A stretch of 14,299 nucleotides of DNA from CAZXYS01 sp964645005 (lineage in GTDB: Bacteria; Bacteroidota; Ignavibacteria; Kapaibacteriales; UBA2268). The notes under the pieces are model-generated. The model ran no database searches and was not told the origin of the DNA. It worked only from the letters and a program-made list of their open reading frames with translations. Positions 1-6,586 of this stretch are shown here, one piece after another. A program made the translations under genes and the position numbers. The first letter of the stretch is position 1. Every line of letters starts with the position of its first letter. The DNA lies in NCBI GenBank assembly GCA_964645005.1, contig CAZXYS010000063.1, positions 1 to 14,299 on the forward strand, read 5' to 3'.

Positions 1-37
1 AGCCTTCGGCTTCACTCCCCTCCTTACTAAGGAGGGG
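1..37. repeat. Palindromic intergenic element with two hairpins
   Basis: Positions 17-26 (CCCCTCCTTA) and 28-37 (TAAGGAGGGG) form a perfect 10-bp inverted repeat around one central base. Just before it, 1-11 can form a small AGCC/GGCT hairpin with a TTC loop, and a GGGGTGGTTA stretch follows at 45-54. A G/C-rich palindrome in AT-rich DNA suggests a dispersed intergenic repeat or the terminator of a gene to the left of the window. No T-run follows on the plus strand, which argues against a simple intrinsic terminator. Whether it recurs in the genome cannot be seen here. Confidence 0.5.
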
Positions 38-110
38 AAAAGAAGGGGTGGTTAAGTTCTTAGAATTAAGCTATTTATTCTGACAGAAGTTTTCTTATGC
101 AAAATATGGG

Positions 111-148
111 ATAAAAATATAAGGGTTAACTTTAATCGTTAACCCTTA
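111..148 (-). terminator. Rho-independent terminator of ilvE
   Basis: Positions 120-130 and 138-148 pair perfectly over 11 bp (core AAGGGTTAAC / GTTAACCCTT) with a 7-nt loop. Read on the minus strand the stem is followed by TATTTTTAT (119 down to 111), a U-rich tail. It lies about 50 bases past the ilvE stop codon in the right orientation. Confidence 0.65.
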
Positions 149-196
149 GCCTTTAACCTTTTTATTTTAAACAACATAGCAAGAAGCTACAAGAAT

Positions 197-1270
197 TTAT
201 ATCTCAACATGCATATTCCAGCCGTATGTATCTTCTATGTCGCCATATTGTATTCCTATAACCGTATCGTAAAATTTTTGCGCCACCGGTCCTATCTTCT
301 GATCATTAATTTCATAATCTTTCCCTTTATAACCAATAACACCTACAGGTGTTATAACTGCCGCAGTGCCGGTTCCGAAGCACTCCTGCAGCTTCCCTTT
401 TTCCTTGGCTGTAATAATTTCATCAATTGAAAGTGATCTTTCGGATACTTTCATACCCCAGTCACGGGCAAGTCGCAGCACAGATTCTCTCGTAACCCCA
501 GGGAGTATAGTACCCTGATCCAAAGGTGGAGTTATAAGCTCATCGTCTATGACGAACATAATATTCATAGCGCCCACCTCATCAACAAATTCACCTGTTA
601 CCGCATCCAGATAAAGCACCTGCGCGTAGCCAGCTTCCTTGGCTTTCTTACCGGGAAGAAGCGAAGCTGCATAGTTGCCTGCAACTTTAGCATAGCCGGT
701 ACCGCCCTTCACTGCGCGGAAATATTCATTGGCAGCCAATATCCTTACCGGATTCAACCCGCTTTCATAGTATGAAGCAACCGGACCGGTCATTATCATC
801 AGCGTATATGTTTCGGAAGGATGCACTCCGAGAAAATTCCCCGTCCCGAACATCACCGGACGGATATAGAGTGCATGCCCTTTCTTACTGGGTATGAAAT
901 TAAAATCAAGTGTAATAAGCTCCTTAACAGCATCAAGAAATGTTTCTTCATTATAACGGGGGATACATATTCTGTCCGCTGAATTATTCATACGCCTGGC
1001 ATTTCTGTCGGGACGAAAAACATTCACACCACCTTGCGAAGAACGGAAAGCTTTCAATCCTTCAAAAAGAGCCTGACCATAATGCAATGTGCACATAGCG
1101 GGTTCAATTTCAAAAGGACCGTAAGGGATGATTTTCCCTTCATCCCATTTCCCATTCGCATAATTTGATACGAAAACATGATCGGAAAAATAGACTCCGA
1201 ATCTCAGATTACTATAATCAATATCATGAAGTCGTGTTTTATCTGTTTTTGTAATTTTAAACTTGGACAT
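197..1270 (-). CDS. ilvE: Branched-chain amino acid aminotransferase (PLP, fold type IV)
   Basis: Transfers the amino group between glutamate and the 2-keto acids of leucine, isoleucine and valine, the last step of their synthesis and the first of their breakdown; cytosolic. The 357-residue product has the length and motifs of the longer BCAT class (the eukaryote-like or type II form). The PLP-binding lysine is K195 in GTGYAKVAGNYAASL. Other family marks are E231 in VDEVGAMN, GTILPGVTR at 253-261 and ECFGTGTAAVITPV at 296-309, which binds cofactor phosphate. The ATG start is supported by a GGAGG Shine-Dalgarno site about 6 bases upstream. It is monocistronic here, with a terminator at 111-148, and divergent from the exported protein at 1527. 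Identification is firm; the preferred substrate cannot be told from sequence. Confidence 0.95.
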   Translation of the reverse strand: MSKFKITKTDKTRLHDIDYSNLRFGVYFSDHVFVSNYANGKWDEGKIIPYGPFEIEPAMCTLHYGQALFEGLKAFRSSQGGVNVFRPDRNARRMNNSADRICIPRYNEETFLDAVKELITLDFNFIPSKKGHALYIRPVMFGTGNFLGVHPSETYTLMIMTGPVASYYESGLNPVRILAANEYFRAVKGGTGYAKVAGNYAASLLPGKKAKEAGYAQVLYLDAVTGEFVDEVGAMNIMFVIDDELITPPLDQGTILPGVTRESVLRLARDWGMKVSERSLSIDEIITAKEKGKLQECFGTGTAAVITPVGVIGYKGKDYEINDQKIGPVAQKFYDTVIGIQYGDIEDTYGWNMHVEI

Positions 1271-1327
1271 TTTTTCCTCCGAAAATTTTATAGCTTTTTT
1301 ATTAATAAACTATTTACTATTTATGAA

Positions 1328-1346
1328 TCTCATTAGATAAATGAGA
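1328..1346 (-). promoter_or_regulatory. Hairpin in the ilvE leader
   Basis: TCTCATT (1328-1334) and AATGAGA (1340-1346) form a perfect 7-bp stem with a 5-nt loop, about 60 bases upstream of the ilvE start and inside its probable 5' leader. A tandem 7-bp repeat (ACTATTT twice, 1309-1322) lies between it and the gene. I see no leader peptide rich in Leu/Ile/Val codons, so classical attenuation is not supported; any role is unknown. Confidence 0.3.
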
Positions 1347-1395
1347 ACATTAAATAATATTAACAATACATCTTAATATGTAAAATAATAAAAGA

Positions 1396-1403
1396 CAAAG
1401 ATA
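1396..1403 (-). promoter_or_regulatory. Candidate Bacteroidota -7 box for ilvE
   Basis: On the minus strand 1403-1396 reads TATCTTTG, an exact fit to the Bacteroidota -7 consensus TAnnTTTG, 125 bases upstream of the ilvE start. No well-spaced TTTG/TTG -33 element is visible, since the nearest ones are too close. AT-rich DNA gives chance matches, so this is tentative. Confidence 0.3.
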
Positions 1404-1526
1404 GAACAAAAACAACAAATTATTTTTTTTTGTAACCGCCCCTCATAAATAAATTTTGTTTTTCTCATTCAGATTTTTAAAATTGGATTGTTAGATATTG
1501 TTATTTTTATCTATAAGAGGTGCCTT

Positions 1527-2090
1527 ATGAGCAGAAAATCAATTATGTCCATTGCTTGCTTTTTTTTATTGACTACGGCGGCATTTAGTCAAAAACCAGT
1601 CATCGGCTTTTCCATAGAACCCGAAGCAGGCTCTTATATTGGAACTCATGGAAATATGGGCTATGAAGCCGGCGGCGGATTAAACATCCTGGTCGATAGA
1701 TTCATTTTAGCTTCCGAATATCAACTCTCTTTTGGTACTTATTTTACTCATGAATACTATGAAAGATTTGAACAATTCAATTTATTAGTCGGCGGCTTCA
1801 TAACAGATGATGAAATAGGATTCAATTTCGATGAAGAATTAAGGTTTTTTCTTCAAGCCGGCGTTGGTTTTTCCCAAGGACATAGAACGGGAAAGATCTT
1901 TGAAGATAATTATCCCGACGAAGAGTTTAACCCAATGAAATTAAATGACATAGGCATTCCAATCAAATTCGGCGTAAAAATTGTTTTAACAAAAGTAATC
2001 AGTTTAGGCAGTGACTTCCAAATTTATTTTAATAACAAACACGCAATTTTTATGACTACTGTAAACGCAGAATTAGGATTGCTGAAGTGA
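1527..2090 (+). CDS. Small exported protein, probably outer-membrane beta-barrel
   Basis: The 187-residue product begins with a clear signal peptide (MSRKSIMSIACFFLLTTAAFS, cleavage probably before QKP). The mature ~165 residues are rich in Gly, aromatic residues and short alternating polar/hydrophobic stretches, for example near residues 25-45 and 150-187. This matches the small porin-like or OmpW/OprF-type barrels common in Bacteroidota. No conserved catalytic motif is seen. An in-frame ATG exists 39 bases upstream (1488), but the start at 1527 places the signal peptide at the N-terminus and has an AGAGGTG ribosome site 7 bases before it. The gene stands alone, divergent from ilvE, with no terminator seen downstream. 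The barrel assignment is inference; the exported location is well supported. Confidence 0.75.
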   Translation: MSRKSIMSIACFFLLTTAAFSQKPVIGFSIEPEAGSYIGTHGNMGYEAGGGLNILVDRFILASEYQLSFGTYFTHEYYERFEQFNLLVGGFITDDEIGFNFDEELRFFLQAGVGFSQGHRTGKIFEDNYPDEEFNPMKLNDIGIPIKFGVKIVLTKVISLGSDFQIYFNNKHAIFMTTVNAELGLLK

Positions 2091-2161
2091 TAAATATTGA
2101 AAAAGGTTATCCACTACTTGTAAAAATTTAAATAATAATTCATGAAGTTTGATATTAATAA

Positions 2162-2179
2162 TGTACATATTATTGTACT
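2162..2179 (+). promoter_or_regulatory. YefM-type operator: paired TGTAC hexamers
   Basis: TGTACA at 2162-2167, within the palindrome ATGTACAT, and TGTACT at 2174-2179 lie 26 bases upstream of the yefM remnant. Their centres are exactly 12 bp apart. Published work on yefM-yoeB operators describes two palindromes with a TGTACA core and 12-bp centre-to-centre spacing that overlap the promoter and are bound by YefM and YefM-YoeB. The first site is full and the second has one mismatch, matching the long/short pair known from E. coli. Confidence 0.6.
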
Positions 2180-2204
2180 TAATTAATTACATAATAGGAA
2201 AATC

Positions 2205-2459
2205 ATGTTAGCAGCAAATTACACAGAGTTAAGAAAAAATCCGAAAGAATTCCTTGACAGCGTCGAGTAAAACAACGAAACCCTTATCATCAAAAGGAAG
2301 TCCGGCAAAGGTACCATCCTGATCTCACTCGATGAGTACAACTCTATTATGGAAAAAATACACCTCTTGAGTTCCAAAACCAATGCCGACAGGCTCTACG
2401 AATCAATCCGGCAAATGAAAAAAGGTAAGGTTGTCAGGAAAGGCTTGATTGAGGAGTGA
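2205..2459 (+). pseudogene. yefM: Broken YefM/Phd-family antitoxin
   Basis: Read through one stop codon, the frame gives an 84-residue YefM-like antitoxin. Its N-terminal piece (MLAANYTELRKNPKEFLDSV) is the Phd/YefM DNA-binding start. The part after the stop, NNETLIIKRKSGKGTILISL then DEYNSIMEKIHLL, is the middle of the family, and a basic/acidic toxin-binding tail follows. An in-frame TAA at 2268-2270 (codon 22) cuts it off; GAA or CAA would be the expected codon. The frame stays open for 62 more codons, so this is a single recent nonsense change or, less likely, a sequencing error. Other genes here end in TAA, so recoding is unlikely. An AGGAA ribosome site precedes the ATG, and the stop overlaps the toxin start by one base (TGATG), the normal operon arrangement. 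Confidence 0.8.
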
Positions 2460-2617
2460 TGAGAATAGTTTTTTCAATGAATGCATGGGAAGATTACGCA
2501 TCCTGGCTCAATGAAGACAAAAAGAAAAACATACAAACCAATTTCGAAATTGATAATACCGACAAATCAGTTGAAGAATTAATCGAGGAAATTGAAAAAA
2601 TAACTGGATTTAAATAA
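2459..2617 (+). pseudogene. yoeB: Truncated YoeB toxin, fused to an unrelated tail
   Basis: The first ~24 residues (MRIVFSMNAWEDYASWLNED then KKKN) match the N-terminus of YoeB, the RelE-fold mRNA endonuclease that cuts in the ribosomal A site. After that the similarity stops. The frame runs on for about 28 residues (FEIDNTDKSVEELIEEIEKI and a short end) to a stop. This tail resembles the C-terminal helix of P-loop nucleotide kinases such as adenylylsulfate or cytidylate kinase, but that is only an impression. Full YoeB has about 84 residues with the catalytic Glu, Arg and C-terminal His, all missing here, so the toxin must be inactive. The cause is probably a deletion that joined YoeB to the end of another gene. 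Together with the stop in yefM the module is dead. Confidence 0.75.
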
Positions 2618-2632
2618 TAGGCAATTACCTTG

Positions 2633-2666
2633 TTTGTTTATTATTCCCCGATTTTTCTTAACTTTG
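2633..2666 (+). promoter_or_regulatory. Candidate Bacteroidota-type promoter of the glycosyltransferase gene
   Basis: TAACTTTG at 2659-2666 matches the -7 consensus TAnnTTTG exactly. TTTG at 2633-2636, part of TTGTTTG, serves as a possible -33 element with a 22-base spacer. The coding start is 53 bases downstream, giving a short leader. The coding sequence lacks a well-spaced ribosome site, as AAGGA abuts the ATG directly. Confidence 0.45.
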
Positions 2667-2719
2667 TGTAATAATTAGTTTTTATGAGAAATAAAAGACG
2701 GACTTACTAAAATCAAGGA

Positions 2720-4378
2720 ATGCGGGAATTTTTTAAAAATAGTACAAATTTCAGGAAATTAGCCTTTCTTATTTTTATTTTTCTTATTATCACCATACTC
2801 GTCAAACCATTCGGCGAATTCGCAGTTTACGACGACTGGTCCTTCGCCCGCTCGGTGAAGAATTTCCTCGATACCGGAGAATTCCGCTTCTGCGGCTGGA
2901 CATCCATGCCGCTGCTGACGAATGTCCTCTGGGGCAGTTTGTTCGCATCGATCTTCGGCTTTTCGTTTACTGTACTGAAGATCTCAACTATTGTAAGCGC
3001 TGTAGTTTGCATCATTGTAACATTCTATTTTTTCAGGGAATTAACTAATAATGACAAGGCATCCTTCTGGCTGACAGTCGTATTCTCAATCCAGGCTGTT
3101 TTCCTAAATTTCGTCTATTCCTTCAACACAGACATCCTTTTCCATACATTGATTATCATTACCTCGCTTCTATTCCTGAAATTCATAAAAAGCAATAACT
3201 TCTCTCTATACTTGCTGGGAATAATCTTTCTTTTGGCAGCAGTTCTATCGCGGGACACCGGAATAGTCATAGCTTTCGCCTTTCTGACAGCCATGATCGC
3301 GGCACGAAAAGTCAGTTTTAGTACGGTGATTCTCGGACTTATCCCGCTATTACTAAGCATTGCAGCGATCTTACTATGGCGCAGCTATCTCGAATCCATC
3401 GACGCCGTACCCGCACTCTACGACCTCGGCAGAGAGCGAATGACGAAGATCTTCGACCTCAACATCATAAAAGCGATTATCTATCTCGCAAAAAATATCG
3501 TCTGGCTAATTATCTATCTCGGTGTATTTCTGAGCCCGTTAATCTTTTTATTTCAAGATAAAATAAACAGATTATTTAAAGATAGTAAAGTATTTATATT
3601 TTTAACTATAATTGCTTCATTAACAATTCTCACGGCTGGCTTCAATTATTCAAGTATCGCCGGTAAATACACGGAAATACTGATACACCACATATTTAGC
3701 GCGGCACTTATAGAAAATGTCCATGACATAACCAACAGGACTCTCGTCGAAAGGAACAGCTTCTGGGACGTATTTGCGTCAGTTCTTGCCGGTATAGGAT
3801 TTTTCCTGATGGTCTCAACAATTTTCATAATATTGAAAAACTTCTTCATATCCGTAAGGCAAGAAATATCAGCAAATTACAAAGAGATCTTCAGCATATC
3901 TGCCATCATAGTTTACATCGTACCAATCATCATGGCAAACATCTTCATGAAGTATTTGATCTTCGTATTCCCTTTCGCTATTTACCTGATTTACAGATAC
4001 TTACTACTGAGCACTTACAGTTCGTTATCAAAGAAATTTGCTTTTGTTTCCGGCATTTTTATCCTCTATTTTTCCGTCGCCACCACTCACGACATGCTCC
4101 AGGAAAACAAGTACAAATGGCAGCTTGCCAATAAATTAACCGAAGAATACAACATCCCGCCGGAAAAGATCGACGCCGGCATAACCTACAGCGGCTGGCA
4201 CCTCTACGATCCTAACTATAAAACCACAAAAGACAAAAACTGGTGGTGGATTCGCGACGACGAATACATAGTCGTCGACGGAAAAATAAAAGGCTGTGAG
4301 GTCCTGTTCAAGGACGGATATTACAAGTATCTCCCACCTTTTCACAAGGTACGGTTTTACGCTTTGAAAGAGAAATAA
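2720..4378 (+). CDS. GT-C membrane glycosyltransferase (ArnT/PMT-like)
   Basis: The 552-residue integral membrane protein has about 10-12 hydrophobic helices followed by a soluble C-terminal region of roughly 100 residues. The first helix (residues ~13-30) is followed by FGEFAVYDDWSFARSV. The acidic pair D38-D39 in the first outer loop is the usual catalytic position in GT-C enzymes that use polyprenyl-phosphate sugars (GT39/GT83 and relatives). SRDTGIVIAFAF near residue 178 fits the conserved loop after the middle helices. Such enzymes transfer sugars to lipid A, proteins or cell-wall polymers on the outer face of the inner membrane. Donor and acceptor cannot be told. The ATG at 2720 is the first possible start in frame after a stop at 2708. 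It probably has its own promoter at 2633-2666. No other glycan genes adjoin it, except perhaps the remnant at 4404-4565. Confidence 0.75.
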   Translation: MREFFKNSTNFRKLAFLIFIFLIITILVKPFGEFAVYDDWSFARSVKNFLDTGEFRFCGWTSMPLLTNVLWGSLFASIFGFSFTVLKISTIVSAVVCIIVTFYFFRELTNNDKASFWLTVVFSIQAVFLNFVYSFNTDILFHTLIIITSLLFLKFIKSNNFSLYLLGIIFLLAAVLSRDTGIVIAFAFLTAMIAARKVSFSTVILGLIPLLLSIAAILLWRSYLESIDAVPALYDLGRERMTKIFDLNIIKAIIYLAKNIVWLIIYLGVFLSPLIFLFQDKINRLFKDSKVFIFLTIIASLTILTAGFNYSSIAGKYTEILIHHIFSAALIENVHDITNRTLVERNSFWDVFASVLAGIGFFLMVSTIFIILKNFFISVRQEISANYKEIFSISAIIVYIVPIIMANIFMKYLIFVFPFAIYLIYRYLLLSTYSSLSKKFAFVSGIFILYFSVATTHDMLQENKYKWQLANKLTEEYNIPPEKIDAGITYSGWHLYDPNYKTTKDKNWWWIRDDEYIVVDGKIKGCEVLFKDGYYKYLPPFHKVRFYALKEK

Positions 4379-4403
4379 AATTGCGGGAATATAGAACTTA
4401 AGT

Positions 4404-4565
4404 TTATTTATGAGTTCTTAGCAGTTCGTAAATCCAGCTTCGCTCCAGCTTCAGCATCCCGAACGGATAATAACTGAGAAATGATCCGTGTATTTTATTT
4501 AAATTCATATATTTTAAAACATTAAGACCATAATAAATCGTCGCTCTTCCCAAAACCCGTATCAT
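4404..4565 (-). pseudogene. Possible C-terminal remnant of a lost protein
   Basis: On the minus strand the frame is open from about 4595 and ends at TAA (4406-4404). From the ATG at 4565 it gives 53 residues with a protein-like make-up. Residues 6-20 read GRATIYYGLNVLKYM and the end includes YYPFGMLKLERSWIYELL. The clustered aromatic and basic residues and the short amphipathic end look like a real C-terminus rather than chance translation. No ribosome site precedes the ATG and a stop closes the frame upstream, so a decayed fragment is likelier than a small gene. I do not recognise the family. Confidence 0.35.
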
Positions 4566-4644
4566 AAACTGGATCAGAGCTAAAACTAACTGATTTTAAT
4601 ATTACATTTTTAAATAATTCATAAACTATACAAAATTTCATCTA

Positions 4645-4678
4645 TTGTGGTTTTTTATGCATCCTTCTATTATATTTG
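4645..4678 (+). promoter_or_regulatory. Candidate Bacteroidota-type promoter of the ligase gene
   Basis: TATATTTG at 4671-4678 is an exact TAnnTTTG -7 box, 43 bases before the coding start. A TTG at 4645-4647 could be the -33 element, though its 23-base spacer is at the long end. The gene start has no recognisable Shine-Dalgarno site. Confidence 0.4.
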
Positions 4679-4721
4679 CCAATATATACGAATCCATTGT
4701 TTTAATAAAATATAGAAATCG

Positions 4722-6266
4722 ATGATTATAAGGGATTTTATACAGAAGGTGTATGAAGATCACGCTGATAGTGAAGCTGTGGTTAGCGGCGGCAGACGGC
4801 TTGACTACAGGGAATTGTATGTGAGATGCAGAAAAATTGCTTACTATCTGCAAAATAGAGGGATAGGAAAGGGCGATGTTGTCTCTATCCTGCATCAGAA
4901 TTCGCATTATTTCCTGGAAGCGTACTTTGCATGCGCTTTTTCGGGGATTATCCTCAATTCAATAAATACAAGGCTTTCGCCGAATGAAATAAATTATATC
5001 CTGAGGCATTCCGGCTCTAAATTGCTGATTACCAATAGGTCATTTGCTGAAAAGACAGAGGAGGTTAATCTTTCGGGCGAAAAGGTGATTTGGACTGATG
5101 CAGCGCCGGGGAATCCGAGAGGAATTAATTATGAAGATATTATAACTGATATAAATTCTGAAGAAGCATTGAGCCTCGATCTGCCTGAAATTTATGAGGA
5201 TGATCCGGCTCATCTTTACTATACGAGCGGTACGACGGGCAGACCTAAGGGCGTGGTGCTAACGAATAAGAATGTGACGGTGCATTCCCTCGCAGCGATA
5301 GAAGAGTTCGAGATTGATGAGAATGACCGCTGGCTTCATGCGGCGCCGATGTTTCATCTGGCGGATGCGTGGGCGTGCTTTGCGTTTACGCTGGTCGGCG
5401 CTAAGCATGTTATCCTCGAGGAGTTTACGCCGGAAGAGGTTTTTCGGCTTGTCGAGGAGGAAAAAGTTACTATCAGCAACATGATTCCTACTATGCTCAA
5501 TTTTTTGATAAATTCCGAGAGTATTGACAGCTACGATCTGTCGAGTCTGCGGGTGATCCTCAGCGGAGGCGCCCCTATCGCGCCGGAGCTGGTCAGGCAG
5601 ATAATCGAGAAGTTCGGCTGCGATTACGTCCAGACCTACGGCATGACCGAGACGAGCCCGTATCTCACGATCTCGATCCTGAAAGAACATCTGTATGAGC
5701 TGCCCTTCGAAAAGCAGCTTGAGTTCAAGTCAAAGACAGGCAGGGAGTTTTCGTGTGTGAAGCTGCGGGTGGTTAGCGAGGATGGCGTCGATATTGAGCC
5801 GGATGGATGCGAGGTGGGCGAAATCATCGTCAGGGGGGACAGCGTTACGCCGGGGTACTGGAATGATCCTGACGAGACGCGGCGCTCGATAAAGGATGGC
5901 TGGCTGTTCACAGGCGACATGGCTAATATCGATGATGAAGGATATGTCAATATTGTGGACAGGAAGAATGATGTCATAATCACCGGCGGGGAAAATGTTT
6001 ATTCGATCGAGGTGGAAAATGTGATCTATGAGCATCCGGCGGTGTTCGAGGCGGCGGTGATCGGTATGCCGGATCCGGTGTGGGGGGAGAAGATAAAGGC
6101 ATTTGTCGCTCTGAAGGCTGGGCAGGATGTTGAGGGTGCTGAGATTATTGATTTCGTAAAAAGACAAATTGCGCATTATAAGGCGCCGTCGGAGGTGGTG
6201 TTTGTGGGAAGTCTGCCGAAGACGGGCTCGGGGAAGATTACGAAGGTGCCGCTGAGGAAGATTTGA
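4722..6266 (+). CDS. AMP-forming acyl-CoA synthetase / AMP-dependent ligase
   Basis: Activates a carboxylic acid, probably a fatty acid, with ATP to an acyl-adenylate and then joins it to CoA. The 514-residue protein has the full ANL-superfamily motif set. These are the P-loop YTSGTTGRPKG (167-177), the acid-site segment HAAPMFHLADAW (206-217), YGMTE (306-310), TGD (397-399), the hinge region around DRKNDVIITGGENVYS (413-428) and the catalytic lysine K505 in TGSGKI. The length matches medium/long-chain acyl-CoA synthetases. The substrate is uncertain, and o-succinylbenzoate- or aryl-CoA ligases share this layout. It is a single-gene unit with a probable promoter at 4645-4678. The first ~500 bases are AT-rich like the surroundings, while roughly 5250-6240 is clearly G+C-richer at codon third positions. 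Confidence 0.9.
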   Translation: MIIRDFIQKVYEDHADSEAVVSGGRRLDYRELYVRCRKIAYYLQNRGIGKGDVVSILHQNSHYFLEAYFACAFSGIILNSINTRLSPNEINYILRHSGSKLLITNRSFAEKTEEVNLSGEKVIWTDAAPGNPRGINYEDIITDINSEEALSLDLPEIYEDDPAHLYYTSGTTGRPKGVVLTNKNVTVHSLAAIEEFEIDENDRWLHAAPMFHLADAWACFAFTLVGAKHVILEEFTPEEVFRLVEEEKVTISNMIPTMLNFLINSESIDSYDLSSLRVILSGGAPIAPELVRQIIEKFGCDYVQTYGMTETSPYLTISILKEHLYELPFEKQLEFKSKTGREFSCVKLRVVSEDGVDIEPDGCEVGEIIVRGDSVTPGYWNDPDETRRSIKDGWLFTGDMANIDDEGYVNIVDRKNDVIITGGENVYSIEVENVIYEHPAVFEAAVIGMPDPVWGEKIKAFVALKAGQDVEGAEIIDFVKRQIAHYKAPSEVVFVGSLPKTGSGKITKVPLRKI

Positions 6267-6319
6267 GTGTTGTATTTGTTGCGTAATCCATGAGCGAAAT
6301 TTTTATTGTAGCATTATAT

Positions 6320-6375
6320 TATTTATCGTCAAATATACCGATAAATATCAATTATCGGTTATAAAGCCGATAAAT
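6320..6375. repeat. Tandem TTATCG-N10-CGATAA dyads forming alternative hairpins
   Basis: The hexamer TTATCG occurs at 6323-6328 and 6352-6357, and its complement CGATAA at 6339-6344 and 6368-6373. This gives two identical dyads with 10-base spacers, repeated with a 29-base period. Three stems are possible: 6320-6328 with 6339-6347 (9 bp), 6337-6344 with 6352-6359 (8 bp), and 6352-6358 with 6367-6373 (7 bp). The middle stem excludes the outer two. It may be a transcript-end structure or a binding site for an unseen regulator. Confidence 0.5.
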
Positions 6376-6437
6376 CAAATTGGTAATTTGTTTTATCCCG
6401 GATATTTCATTAGAAGTAATTGAATAGGTATTTTAAT

Positions 6438-6508
6438 GTCATTGCGAGCGCAGCGAAGCAATCTCTTAAATTTTAAGATTGCTTCGTCACTTCGTTCCTC
6501 GCAATGAC
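6438..6508. repeat. REP-like inverted repeat (GTCATTGCGAG type)
   Basis: The ends are perfect 11-bp inverted repeats, GTCATTGCGAG (6438-6448) and CTCGCAATGAC (6498-6508). An inner stem GAAGCAAT (6455-6462) / ATTGCTTC (6478-6485) is followed by CTTAAA/TTTAAG near the tip. The sequence closely resembles a palindromic repeat I know from many unrelated bacterial genomes, where it sits between genes, often at convergent ends as here. There is no transposase and no clear target-site duplication. Copy number in this genome cannot be judged. Confidence 0.8.
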
Positions 6509-6586
6509 TGTATAGTTCTTGGTTTTCATGGGACAGATGATTTCTATTGCAAAATATAGGTTTATATATTAAGAATGAATTTTTAT

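Larger units (their letters stand above)
4379..4721. other. 343-bp intergenic stretch between glycosyltransferase and ligase
   Basis: There is no intact gene of normal size. The left part (4404-4595) carries a minus-strand reading frame that looks like the tail of a protein. The right part is AT-rich and holds the probable ligase promoter near 4671. A weak inverted repeat (AGAACT / AGTTCT) around 4393-4418 lies just past the glycosyltransferase stop, but it has no T-run and I do not call it a terminator. Confidence 0.5.
6267..6586. other. 320-bp spacer between convergent genes, rich in inverted repeats
   Basis: This gene-free stretch separates the 3' ends of the ligase and the SUKH-domain gene. 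It holds three overlapping hairpins built on TTATCG/CGATAA (6320-6373) and a 71-bp REP-like inverted repeat (6438-6508). No classical stem plus T-run terminator is seen for either gene, so these structures may do that work. No coding frame is convincing. Confidence 0.6.

Noticed and set aside
2205..2459. Stop-codon recoding to rescue the antitoxin
   Set aside because: TAA ends several intact genes here, no recoding signal is seen, and the toxin is destroyed as well.
5259..6176. Long minus-strand open frames inside the ligase gene
   Set aside because: They are shadows caused by the G+C-rich codon use of a well-identified plus-strand gene and show no family motifs.
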